A stretch of DNA of 27,748 nt from DASUGC01 sp035606665 (GTDB lineage: Bacteria > Acidobacteriota > Vicinamibacteria > Vicinamibacterales > SCN-69-37). The DNA lies in contig DATNEY010000029.1 in the NCBI GenBank assembly GCA_035606665.1, forward strand, positions 1 through 27,748, written 5' to 3'. Position numbers and translations under genes: made by a program. Below, piece after piece: positions 7,959 to 14,907 of the stretch (its first letter is position 1; every line of letters begins with the position of its first letter). A model generated the notes under the pieces. It was not told where the DNA came from. It saw only the letters and a program-made list of their open reading frames with translations, and searched no databases.

Positions 7959-9614
7959 ATGGCGCCCACGTTCCCGGGACGGGACAAATCCAGGGACGGC
8001 TTCGCCAACCGGTGTGAACTCTATTCACTCACGCACTTTGGATGGTTGTGGCGGCTGGTGCAGAAGCACGACGCACTGGCCCGATGGGTCAATCGAAAGC
8101 TGATCAACCAGGCGGTCTACAAGGTTCCGACGCGGCCGCGCCCGTTCAGCACCATGGCGGAGTACAGCTCATGGGATTCGTTGACCGACCGCAGTTGGCT
8201 CGGCCGCCATCTCCCGGCCGATCCTGACTTCAACCGTCCGGGCACCCTGCCACCGATCGACAAGGTCGTCGATCTCTTTCGCATGCGTAGCGCCGCCGAT
8301 CTCCTGTCGCCGAAATCGACGGTGCTGTTCCCGTACTTCGTCCAGTGGTTCTCCGATGGATTCCTTCGGGTGACCAGCGACGCCGGCGACGACAAGTCCG
8401 TCGATCGCAACGGAGATGACGGCGCGCCGGGCACAGCAGACGCCAGGGCCCGGCTACGGACGACCTCGAATCATCAGATCGACCTGAGCACGGTCTACGG
8501 CATCACGAGTGCCGCCACGCGCAAGCTGAGGTCGGGCACCGGCGGAAGACTCAAGAGCCAAACCATCAACGGCGAGGAATATCCGCCCTTCTACTATCAG
8601 GAGCCGCGGGCATATCCCGGCGACGACGTCATCGCCGCTGATCTCGATGGAGTCTACCGGCCCTCATTGCTCGAGCGTCACCAGCCGCCGGAGCGCAAGG
8701 CCACGCTCTTTGCGACCGGCGTCGATCGCGGCAACGTCCACATCGGATTCGTCGCGCTCAACACGCTGTGCCTCCGGGAGCACAACCGGCTGTGCGGGCT
8801 GATAGCAGAGCGCCATCCAGACTGGGACGACGAGCGGCTCTTTCAGACCGCACGCAACACGCTGATCGCTATCGTTGGCCGGATCGTCGTCGAGGAGTAC
8901 ATCAACCACATTGCGCCGTATCACTTCGAGTTCGTGTTCGATCCCGTGGCCTTCCAGAACGAGAGGTGGTACCGGCTCAACTGGATGACGGTGGAGTTCA
9001 GCATGGTGTACCGGTGGCACATGGCGCTGCCGGGCCTGCTCCATCACGGCGGCGTCGACATCCCCATGCCGCAGAGCATGTTCAACAACACGATGCTCAC
9101 GGACATGGGTCTCGCCGCCTTCTTCGAAGAGGCGTCGAGCCAGCCGGCCGGCCGGATTGGCGTGCACAACACGCCGGACTTTCTGCTTCATCTCGAGCGG
9201 ACCACGATCGCCTGGGGCCGTGAGACGCAGCTCGCGAGTTACAACGACTACCGGGAGTACTGCCGGTTCCCGAGAGTCACCGATTTCAATCAGATCACCG
9301 GCGATGCCGGCGTGCAGCGGCAACTCGCCGGGATCTACGGGCACGTGGACAAGATCGAGTTCTATCCGGGATTGATGGCGGAAGACGTGAGGCCTGGCTC
9401 GGCTTTGCCCCCGCTGGTTGGCCGGCTCATCGGGATCGACGCCTTCTCGCAGGTCTACACGTCGCCGTTGTTCGCCGAGCACATCTTCAATGAGAGGACG
9501 TTTTCGGATGTCGGGTGGAAAGCAATCCAGGACACGCGGACGCTCGAGCAGCTCGTGCGTCGGAATGTGCCGGCGAGCGGTCGGAAGGTTCGTGTGACGT
9601 TTCAGCGCGGTTAG
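7959..9614 (+). CDS. cyclooxygenase-like haem peroxidase/fatty acid dioxygenase
   Basis: A 551-residue animal-type haem peroxidase most like prostaglandin synthase. Matches by eye to mammalian COX include IDLSTVYG, INGEEYPP, LCLREHNRLCGLI (270-282), ERLFQTAR and VEEYINH. The helix MVYRWHMALP keeps the catalytic tyrosine (Tyr351, COX Tyr385) and proximal haem histidine (His354, COX His388). On the distal side FVQWFSDGFLR keeps the glutamine (Gln129) but has Asp133 where COX has His207. There is no signal peptide or EGF domain. The C-terminal TFSDVGWKAIQDTRTLEQLV matches the end of the COX catalytic domain. It would oxygenate a fatty acid to a hydroperoxide or related oxylipin. The ATG lies 6 nt after the phospholipase stop, so translation is probably coupled; the phospholipase is the natural source of substrate. 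Confidence 0.9.
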   Translation: MAPTFPGRDKSRDGFANRCELYSLTHFGWLWRLVQKHDALARWVNRKLINQAVYKVPTRPRPFSTMAEYSSWDSLTDRSWLGRHLPADPDFNRPGTLPPIDKVVDLFRMRSAADLLSPKSTVLFPYFVQWFSDGFLRVTSDAGDDKSVDRNGDDGAPGTADARARLRTTSNHQIDLSTVYGITSAATRKLRSGTGGRLKSQTINGEEYPPFYYQEPRAYPGDDVIAADLDGVYRPSLLERHQPPERKATLFATGVDRGNVHIGFVALNTLCLREHNRLCGLIAERHPDWDDERLFQTARNTLIAIVGRIVVEEYINHIAPYHFEFVFDPVAFQNERWYRLNWMTVEFSMVYRWHMALPGLLHHGGVDIPMPQSMFNNTMLTDMGLAAFFEEASSQPAGRIGVHNTPDFLLHLERTTIAWGRETQLASYNDYREYCRFPRVTDFNQITGDAGVQRQLAGIYGHVDKIEFYPGLMAEDVRPGSALPPLVGRLIGIDAFSQVYTSPLFAEHIFNERTFSDVGWKAIQDTRTLEQLVRRNVPASGRKVRVTFQRG

Positions 9615-9617
9615 TAG

Positions 9618-9664
9618 CCGGCGGCCTTTAGGCCGCCGGACTCGCGGCGGGCCGAAGCCCGCCG
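9618..9664. repeat. Paired REP-like palindromes after the dioxygenase gene
   Basis: Palindromes CCGGCGGCCT/AGGCCGCCGG (9618-9639, loop TT) and CGGCGGGC/GCCCGCCG (9645-9664, loop CGAA) begin 4 nt after the dioxygenase stop and end with ACTACG. The second shares its arms and tail with the copy inside the DUF4091 gene. Together they could form a stable 3' end for the phospholipase-dioxygenase transcript. Confidence 0.78.
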
Positions 9665-9892
9665 ACTACGCCGCCAGGACAGGCGGGGCCTGGTGGTGTA
9701 TGATGTCTCCAGTCCTACCGCATCTGAGCCAGCCAGCGTTCGAGCATCTCCAGCCATTCTGAGTGCGCGCCGACCGGGTCAATTCGGCCAGAGATCGGGG
9801 TTGAGCGTGATTTCCACGTTGGCCCGCACGCATCAGTCCGGACGGCCCGTCCAGGCGGATGTCATCTATTAGAAGGGCAAAAGAGAGACAGC
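9665..9892 (+). promoter_or_regulatory. Cold-shock gene upstream region and probable long leader
   Basis: These 228 nt contain no convincing + strand gene. A TATGAT box (9699-9704) is a possible -10 site, although no good -35 is seen. If used, it gives a leader of about 180 nt, and long structured leaders are typical for cold-shock genes. A purine-rich stretch (AAAAGAGAGACAGC) just before the ATG at 9893 is the ribosome binding site. On the - strand a short frame ending SEWLEMLERWLAQMR may be the remnant of an older gene. Confidence 0.35.
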
Positions 9893-10096
9893 ATGTCTAC
9901 GACAGGAACGATCAAGCGACTGGTGAGCGACAAGGGCTTCGGCTTTGTGGCCGCTTCGGACGGTAACGAGTACTTCTTCCATCAGTCGGCCGTGGCCGAC
10001 GGACGGTTCGACCAGCTCCGGGAGGGTCAGGCCGTGACCTTCCAGACCGGCCAGGGTCCCAAGGGACCGCGCGCCGAGAACGTCCGGCTCGCGTAA
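9893..10096 (+). CDS. cold-shock domain protein, CspA family
   Basis: A 67-residue single-domain protein, the standard length for bacterial Csp. It keeps the RNA-binding motifs RNP1 (KGFGFV, 14-19) and RNP2-like EYFFHQSAV (26-34), and ends with the usual GPKGPRAENVRLA strand. Csp proteins bind single-stranded RNA and DNA, melt secondary structure and support translation at low temperature or in stationary phase. It is a monocistronic unit: an upstream leader region with an AGAGAG ribosome binding site and a strong hairpin terminator 18 nt after the stop. The exact paralogue (constitutive or cold-induced) cannot be told from sequence. Confidence 0.95.
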   Translation: MSTTGTIKRLVSDKGFGFVAASDGNEYFFHQSAVADGRFDQLREGQAVTFQTGQGPKGPRAENVRLA

Positions 10097-10113
10097 GAGC
10101 TCGATCGACACTG

Positions 10114-10158
10114 ATGCCCGGCCGCGCGTACGCGCGCAGCCGGGCATTTTCTTTTTCT
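10114..10158 (+). terminator. Rho-independent terminator of the cold-shock gene
   Basis: Stem ATGCCCGGC (10114-10122) pairs with GCCGGGCAT (10139-10147). Between them a second perfect stem, CGCGCGT/ACGCGCG (10123-10136), extends it, with a 2-nt CA bulge. A TTTTCTTTTTC run follows directly. It lies between convergent genes, but the T-run serves only the + strand; its end touches the stop of the GH43 gene. Confidence 0.92.
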
Positions 10159-11113
10159 ACCTGATCGGATCCCTCGCCACGCCGCCCATCGTGATCACGA
10201 CCGGCAGGATCCCGCCCTTGTCATCAAACTTCAGTTCGTCGATGCATACGACGCGGTGATTGCGATCGGTCTCACCGAGCGGACGCCGGTGATAGACGAT
10301 GTAGTACTTCCCGGACTTCGGCGCGCGGAGGATGGAATGGTGACCGGCGCCGGTCGCCACGGCCGGATCCTGTTGCAGAATCCTTCCGGCGCGTTCGAAC
10401 GGGCCGAACGGCGACGTCCCGATCGCGTACGCGACCGCGTAGTTCGGGCCCGTCCATCCGCCCTCTGACCACATGAAGTAGTACTTCCCGTCCTTCAAGA
10501 ACATGTACGAGCCCTCGACGTACCCCGCGGGCGTGATCTCCTTGAAGATCGTCCCGTCAGGCAACGGCGTGAAGCCCGTGAAATCGGCGTTCAGCTTTGC
10601 GATGTTGCAGTGACGCCAGCCGCCGTAGATGAGGTAGTACGACCCGTCGGCATCCCTGAAGACGTTCTGATCGATCGGTTGCGCGCCGTTGTGGAACTTG
10701 TCGACGAGCGGCTTGCCCAGGTAGTCGTCGAATGGGCCCTCGGGCCGCCGCGATCGCGCGACGCCAATGCCACCCACCTGCTGATCGTTCTGAATGTCGT
10801 TCGCGCCAAAAAACAGGTAGTACCAGCCGTCACGCTCGATGATCGACGGCGCCCACATCGCCCGTGTCGCCCACTTCACGTTGACCTTGTCCAGCACGCG
10901 CGGATGTTTCGTCCACGTCACGAGATCGGTCGACGAAAAGGCGTCCAGGAACAGCTGCTCGTTGTAGGGCGCGGAGTACGTCGGATAGATCCAGTATTTC
11001 CCGTCAAAGACGTGTGCTTCGGGATCCGCGTACCAGCCTTCGATGACCGGATTCGCCGCACGGGGGGCCTGCGCAGCAGCGATGGCCACCGCAATGACAA
11101 GGGCTCGGATCAT
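10157..11113 (-). CDS. glycoside hydrolase family 43-like secreted glycosidase
   Basis: A 318-residue protein with an N-terminal signal peptide (MIRALVIAVAIAAAQAPRAA) and a five-bladed beta-propeller pattern of repeated aromatic strands (WYYLFFGA, SYYLIYGG, KYYFMWSEGG, KYYIVYHRR). The three GH43 acidic residues are identifiable: catalytic base Asp30 (GWYADPEAHV), the pKa-tuning Asp148 (QPIDQNVF) and acid Glu200 (YVEGSYMF). GH43 enzymes cleave arabinosyl, xylosyl or galactosyl linkages in plant polysaccharides, acting outside the cytoplasm. The His of GHHSILRAP on the fourth/fifth blade matches the usual calcium-site histidine. It is transcribed away from the lactate permease, with only 40 bp between the two starts. 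Substrate preference is not predictable. Confidence 0.9.
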   Translation of the reverse strand: MIRALVIAVAIAAAQAPRAANPVIEGWYADPEAHVFDGKYWIYPTYSAPYNEQLFLDAFSSTDLVTWTKHPRVLDKVNVKWATRAMWAPSIIERDGWYYLFFGANDIQNDQQVGGIGVARSRRPEGPFDDYLGKPLVDKFHNGAQPIDQNVFRDADGSYYLIYGGWRHCNIAKLNADFTGFTPLPDGTIFKEITPAGYVEGSYMFLKDGKYYFMWSEGGWTGPNYAVAYAIGTSPFGPFERAGRILQQDPAVATGAGHHSILRAPKSGKYYIVYHRRPLGETDRNHRVVCIDELKFDDKGGILPVVITMGGVARDPIR

Positions 11114-11153
11114 CGTTGGAGTCTACTCCGTACTGCTTTAGACTGGCCCGCCG

Positions 11154-13001
11154 ATGTTCTTCCAGAACTACAACCCGCTCGGCAATGCCGCCCTGTCGAC
11201 GATCGTCGCCGCCATTCCGATCGGCGTACTGCTGTATTTCATCGCGCTCCACCCGCACCGGGACGCGCGTGGCGTGCGGCACCTCGGTATTGCGGCGCCG
11301 TATGCGGCCCTCTACGGGGTGATCGCGGCGTTCATCGTGTCGTGTCTCGCGTTCGGCATGCCGGTGGCGGCGGCGTTCTCCGCGTTTTCCCTGGGCACGC
11401 TTTCGGGCTTCCTCGGAATCATCTGGATCGTGCTGGGCGGAATGCTCCTGTACACGATGACGGTCATCACCGGAAAGTTCGAGATCGTCAAGGAATCGAT
11501 CATTCACATCTCGTTCGATCGGCGGCTGCAGGTCCTGATGATTGCCTTCGCTTTCGGCGCGATCATCGAGGGCACGTCCGGGTTCGGCACGCCGGTGGCG
11601 ATCGCCGGCGCCGTCATGGTGGGACTCGGCTTCAAGCCGTTCCAGTCCGCCGTGCTGAATCTGATCGCGAACACCGCACCCGTCGCCTGGGGCGCGATTG
11701 GAACACCCATCGTCACCCTCGCATCCACGAGCGGCCTCGATCAGCGCACGCTGTCCGAGATGGCCGGTCACCAGCTGCCGTTCGTCGCGGTGCTCGTACC
11801 GTTCTGGCTGACGGCAATCTTCGTGAAGATGGAAGGCGGGACGTGGCGGCAAGTCTGGGAGGTGTGGCCTGGCGCACTCGTGTCCGGCGGCTCCTTCGCC
11901 ATCATGCAGTACGTCGCGTCAGGCACCGCATCGTTCCACCTGATGACCGACGTCATTGCCGGCGTCACCTCCATCATCTGCACCGCCTTGTTCCTCCGTT
12001 TCGTCTGGCATCCGAAGACCCGGTTCCTGCTGCGATCGGAGCGTGGTGCGGACCTTGACGTGCGCAGGGAGCGGCGCGGGGCGGCGGGGCCCCGCGAAGC
12101 GACCGAGCCAGGCGGCGTGCAGGGGTCCCCGCCGATCAAGGAAGAGTGGAGATACAAGTACACGGCGGGCCAGACCGCGCACGCCTGGACGCCGTGGGCG
12201 ATTCTGATTCTCTGCTGCGCGGTGTGGGGCTGGCCGCCGGTCAAAGCCGCGATGAACAACTCGCTGCAGTCGGTGACGATTGACACGACTTTCCTTGGAT
12301 CTCCGCTCAAGGGTTCGGCGTCGCTGCCGGTCTGGGACATGCCGGCGCTCCATAACAAAGTGCAGCGCACGCCACCGGTCGTGAAGGCGGACGCCAAACC
12401 GGAGGCGGCGCGCTTCACGATCAACTGGATATCGGCGGCCGGCACAGGGGTGTTCGTCGCGGCTCTGCTGTCCGGATTCGTGCTTCGCCTCACGCGACTC
12501 CAGTGGGATGAAGCGATCCGTCAGACTCTTCGCCGCATGAAGATCCCGGTGCTCGTGATCGGCCAGGTGCTCGGCCTTGGCTACCTCACGCGTTATTCAG
12601 GCACGGACGCCGTGCTCGGCCTGGCGTTCACGAACGCGGGATTCATGTACCCGTTCTTTGCCGCGTACCTGGGCTGGCTCGGCGTCTTCCTCACCGGATC
12701 GGACACCGCGTCGAACGCGCTCTTCGGCAGCTTGCAGCGCATCACCGCGCAACAGCTCGGTCTCAACGAGATCTTGATCGTCGCCACCAACTCGACCGGC
12801 GGCGTCATGGGTAAAATGATCGACGCCCAGTCCATCATGGTCGCCTGCGCGGCTTGCTACGACGACGACCGCGAACGGGCCCACGCGCTCGGCCCGATCT
12901 TCCGCAGGGTCTGGTGGCACTCGGTCGCGGGCGCCGCGATCATCGGCCTGATCGCGTTGCTGCAGGCGTACGTGTTTCCGTGGATGATCCCGACAGGCTA
13001 G
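11154..13001 (+). CDS. lldP: L-lactate permease (LctP family)
   Basis: A 615-residue inner-membrane transporter with about 13 hydrophobic helices. Family signatures are clear: EGTSGFGTPVAIAGA (from residue 139), LIANTAPVAWGAIGTPI shortly after, and near the C-terminus GVFLTGSDTASNALFGSLQ and NSTGGVMGKMID. LctP proteins take up L-lactate, D-lactate or glycolate with protons. A polar, charged loop with the sequence RRERRGAAGPREATEPGG near residues 302-320 is longer than the typical one and probably cytoplasmic. No lactate dehydrogenase gene is adjacent in this window, so the exact hydroxy acid is open. The gene stands alone, diverging from the GH43 gene, and its stop lies in a perfect palindrome. 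Confidence 0.94.
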   Translation: MFFQNYNPLGNAALSTIVAAIPIGVLLYFIALHPHRDARGVRHLGIAAPYAALYGVIAAFIVSCLAFGMPVAAAFSAFSLGTLSGFLGIIWIVLGGMLLYTMTVITGKFEIVKESIIHISFDRRLQVLMIAFAFGAIIEGTSGFGTPVAIAGAVMVGLGFKPFQSAVLNLIANTAPVAWGAIGTPIVTLASTSGLDQRTLSEMAGHQLPFVAVLVPFWLTAIFVKMEGGTWRQVWEVWPGALVSGGSFAIMQYVASGTASFHLMTDVIAGVTSIICTALFLRFVWHPKTRFLLRSERGADLDVRRERRGAAGPREATEPGGVQGSPPIKEEWRYKYTAGQTAHAWTPWAILILCCAVWGWPPVKAAMNNSLQSVTIDTTFLGSPLKGSASLPVWDMPALHNKVQRTPPVVKADAKPEAARFTINWISAAGTGVFVAALLSGFVLRLTRLQWDEAIRQTLRRMKIPVLVIGQVLGLGYLTRYSGTDAVLGLAFTNAGFMYPFFAAYLGWLGVFLTGSDTASNALFGSLQRITAQQLGLNEILIVATNSTGGVMGKMIDAQSIMVACAACYDDDRERAHALGPIFRRVWWHSVAGAAIIGLIALLQAYVFPWMIPTG

Positions 13002-13008
13002 CCTGTCG
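12991..13008 (+). terminator. Palindrome over the lactate permease stop codon
   Basis: CGACAGGC TA GCCTGTCG is a perfect inverted repeat that contains the TAG stop (12999-13001) and is followed by TTTCG. It could act as a weak terminator; the short T-run makes this uncertain. Confidence 0.45.
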
Positions 13009-13021
13009 TTTCGCACGAAGG

Positions 13022-13316
13022 CTAGTGTCCTTCCATCTGCCAACGCCGAATCGCCTCGATCGGGAACGCCAGCATCACGATGTTCAGCGTGAGGTTGTCG
13101 CGGATCATGAACAGCATCAGTAACTCGACGCCGACGATGAACGCGACGCTCTGGATGAAGAAGCCCGTAGAACAGGAACCCGTGGATGACGTGGGAGAAC
13201 GAATACGGATCGAGCACGCGCTGCGACTGCTCGCTGCTCCAAATGTCCGTGGCCAGCCAGCCGAACCGGCCGTCCGGGCCGAGCGGCAGCCGGCCCAGCC
13301 ATGCAGGGGGCCGAGT
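13022..13316 (-). pseudogene. Decayed DUF2585 membrane protein gene
   Basis: Two pieces of a DUF2585 protein lie in different frames. The upstream piece reads GRFGWLATDIWSSEQSQR then VLDPYSFSHVIHGFLFYG, the family's N-terminal signature. Directly after it the reading frame shifts and the other frame gives FIQSVAFIVGVELLMLF then MIRDNLTLNIVML and FPIEAIRRWQMEGH, the family's C-terminus, with a TAG stop at 13022-13024. The middle, normally around 70-80 residues with membrane helices, is missing, and so is the N-terminal helix. One deletion of a length not divisible by three would explain both the loss and the shift. The family assignment is from memory of its SxxSQxxxDxYxxSHxxHGxxFY and IRDNLTLNxxML motifs. 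Confidence 0.7.
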
Positions 13317-13362
13317 ATATGTGAGGGAACTCGGGTTTTGACTAAGGTAAATAGCTCTTCCG

Positions 13363-14472
13363 TCAGGCAGGTACACCTTGCTGAATCAGCCGCGCCGCCC
13401 GGCGGGCGTCGCGGCCGATCATGAAGATGCCGCCGCGAACGTCAGGATTGTGGCCGACGAAGTAGAGGTCCGGTTGATCGGTGCTCACGACCCGGTTGCG
13501 ACGACGGCCGAAGCCGCAGGGATCGTGATGAACGGCGTCATCGAACATCCGCATCTCGGCGCGGAAACCGGTTGCGAAGATGACTTCGTCCAGGGCTTGC
13601 TCCGTCCCGTCAGAGAATTGCACGCCATCGGCGGTGAACGCCGCGACGTCACCTCTCACCGAGATAGCACCGCGACGAACTTCATCCACGAGATGGAAAC
13701 CGATCAGTGGCACGCGTGGACATCCCCCAGGATGCGGCACGGGCAACACCGGCCGGCCCCGGAGTCGGGCAATCGCTCCGCCAATGAACGTCGCGAACGC
13801 ACGCTGGGCGCCCCTCGGCAGGTAGCCGATCGGAATGGACACGTACTGGATGGGAATGCCGAGCACCTGCCGGGGTATGACGTGCGTACCGTTGCGAACT
13901 GCCAAAGTGACGGCGGCGCCGGCGCGGCTGAGCTCGGCCGCGATCTCCCCCGCCGAGTTGCCGACACCGACAACCAGGATCCTCCGTCCACTGGCATCGG
14001 CCGCGTTCTTGTACTCAATGCTGTGGCGGACACGGCCGCCGAAGCGCTCGCGGCCCGGCAATGACGGCGTCTGCGGATTCGACGCGATACCGGTGGCGAC
14101 CACCACCGCACGCGCGTTGACCGACTCTCCTGCACGCGTCCGGACGGCCCAGCCGCGGTTCGCTCGAGTCACCTCCACGACGTCCGCGCCCGTGCGAATC
14201 GGAAGCGAGAATGTCGTCGCGTACCGCTGAAGGTAGTCCACGAAGAGCTGCCGCGTGGGAAAGAGCGGCGCATCGTCCGGCAGACGCAGACCGGGAAGCG
14301 CTGACATGTGCTTGCCGGTGTGCAGGACGAGGCTGTCGTAGAGATTCGCCCACGTGTGCCCGGCTTGATCGCCGCGTTCGAGAACGATGTGCGGCACGGC
14401 ACGGCGCGAGAGCTCGCGCGAGGTCGCGAGGCCCGCGGGCCCGGCGCCGATCACGACGGTGTCAACGTCAAT
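13363..14472 (-). CDS. FAD-dependent NAD(P)H flavin monooxygenase
   Basis: A class B flavin monooxygenase-like enzyme of about 369 residues. It shows the FAD fold VIGAGPAG at the start, the FMO fingerprint FGGRVRHSIEY (about 144-154), the NAD(P)H fold VGVGNSAGE (about 168-176) and a C-terminal ATGF motif (FATGFRAEM). Such enzymes oxygenate small nucleophilic or carbonyl substrates. No ATG, GTG or TTG precedes the FAD motif in frame except the GTG at 14454, which would cut into it. The ATT at 14472 has GGAGG 9 nt upstream and gives a complete N-terminus (IDVDTVVIGAGPAG), so an AUU start is the best reading. It lies 33 nt after the small membrane gene and looks like the last gene of the redox operon. 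Confidence 0.85.
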   Translation of the reverse strand: MDVDTVVIGAGPAGLATSRELSRRAVPHIVLERGDQAGHTWANLYDSLVLHTGKHMSALPGLRLPDDAPLFPTRQLFVDYLQRYATTFSLPIRTGADVVEVTRANRGWAVRTRAGESVNARAVVVATGIASNPQTPSLPGRERFGGRVRHSIEYKNAADASGRRILVVGVGNSAGEIAAELSRAGAAVTLAVRNGTHVIPRQVLGIPIQYVSIPIGYLPRGAQRAFATFIGGAIARLRGRPVLPVPHPGGCPRVPLIGFHLVDEVRRGAISVRGDVAAFTADGVQFSDGTEQALDEVIFATGFRAEMRMFDDAVHHDPCGFGRRRNRVVSTDQPDLYFVGHNPDVRGGIFMIGRDARRAARLIQQGVPA

Positions 14473-14505
14473 AACTAATGCCCTCCGGCGGCACGCCTCA
14501 TGATG

Positions 14506-14907
14506 TCACGCGCGGAATACGTGAAAGAGGCCGAACGTCCACTGAAACGCGGCGACCACGGTGTGAAAGAAGATGGGAATGGGCCGCCTCATGCGCGTCG
14601 TAGAGCGCACGAGCATCGCGGCAGCATAGAGGTAGCTCCAGCAGTACGCGATGGCGCCAAGCGACGCATGCGGCTCCACCCAGTAGCCGCGGCCGCGCGT
14701 GAAGTCGATCGAAATCGAGAACATCAGATACAGGACGACGGCCTGACTCATCAGCAGGAACCAGTACGGCACGAGACCGGACTGCCATCGCTCCATCGGC
14801 GGCAGCCATGACGGCGCCAATGTCGCGACGATCAGCTGCCCCGCGACGCGATACACGAGCAGTGCCGTGCAGATCCAAAGATACGGCGCTAGTCCCTGAG
14901 CATCCAT
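14506..14907 (-). CDS. small membrane protein (133 aa), redox operon
   Basis: From ATG 14907 the protein is MDAQGLAPYLWICTALLVYR and onward, with four hydrophobic segments at about 8-27, 44-63, 80-100 and 113-130, so an inner-membrane four-helix protein is likely. Short charged loops (TRGRGYW, STTRMRRP) would face the cytoplasm. The start lies 19 nt inside the end of the FAD-linked oxidase gene, a strong sign of translational coupling. I recognise no family. Because it sits between an exported cytochrome system and two flavoenzymes, it might anchor one of them or bind a quinone, but no haem or quinone motif is visible. A longer frame from 15024 is antisense-like in composition and unlikely. 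Confidence 0.7.
   Translation of the reverse strand: MDAQGLAPYLWICTALLVYRVAGQLIVATLAPSWLPPMERWQSGLVPYWFLLMSQAVVLYLMFSISIDFTRGRGYWVEPHASLGAIAYCWSYLYAAAMLVRSTTRMRRPIPIFFHTVVAAFQWTFGLFHVFRA

Noticed and set aside
10610..12058. 482-residue + strand frame across the GH43 and permease genes
   Set aside because: It crosses two convincing genes in other frames and shows no domain; Arg/His-rich shadow.
13311..13338. Stem CCGAGT/ACTCGG followed by GTTTT as a terminator
   Set aside because: Only 6-bp arms with a 12-nt loop and a short T-run, on the strand opposite to the adjacent genes; too weak to call.
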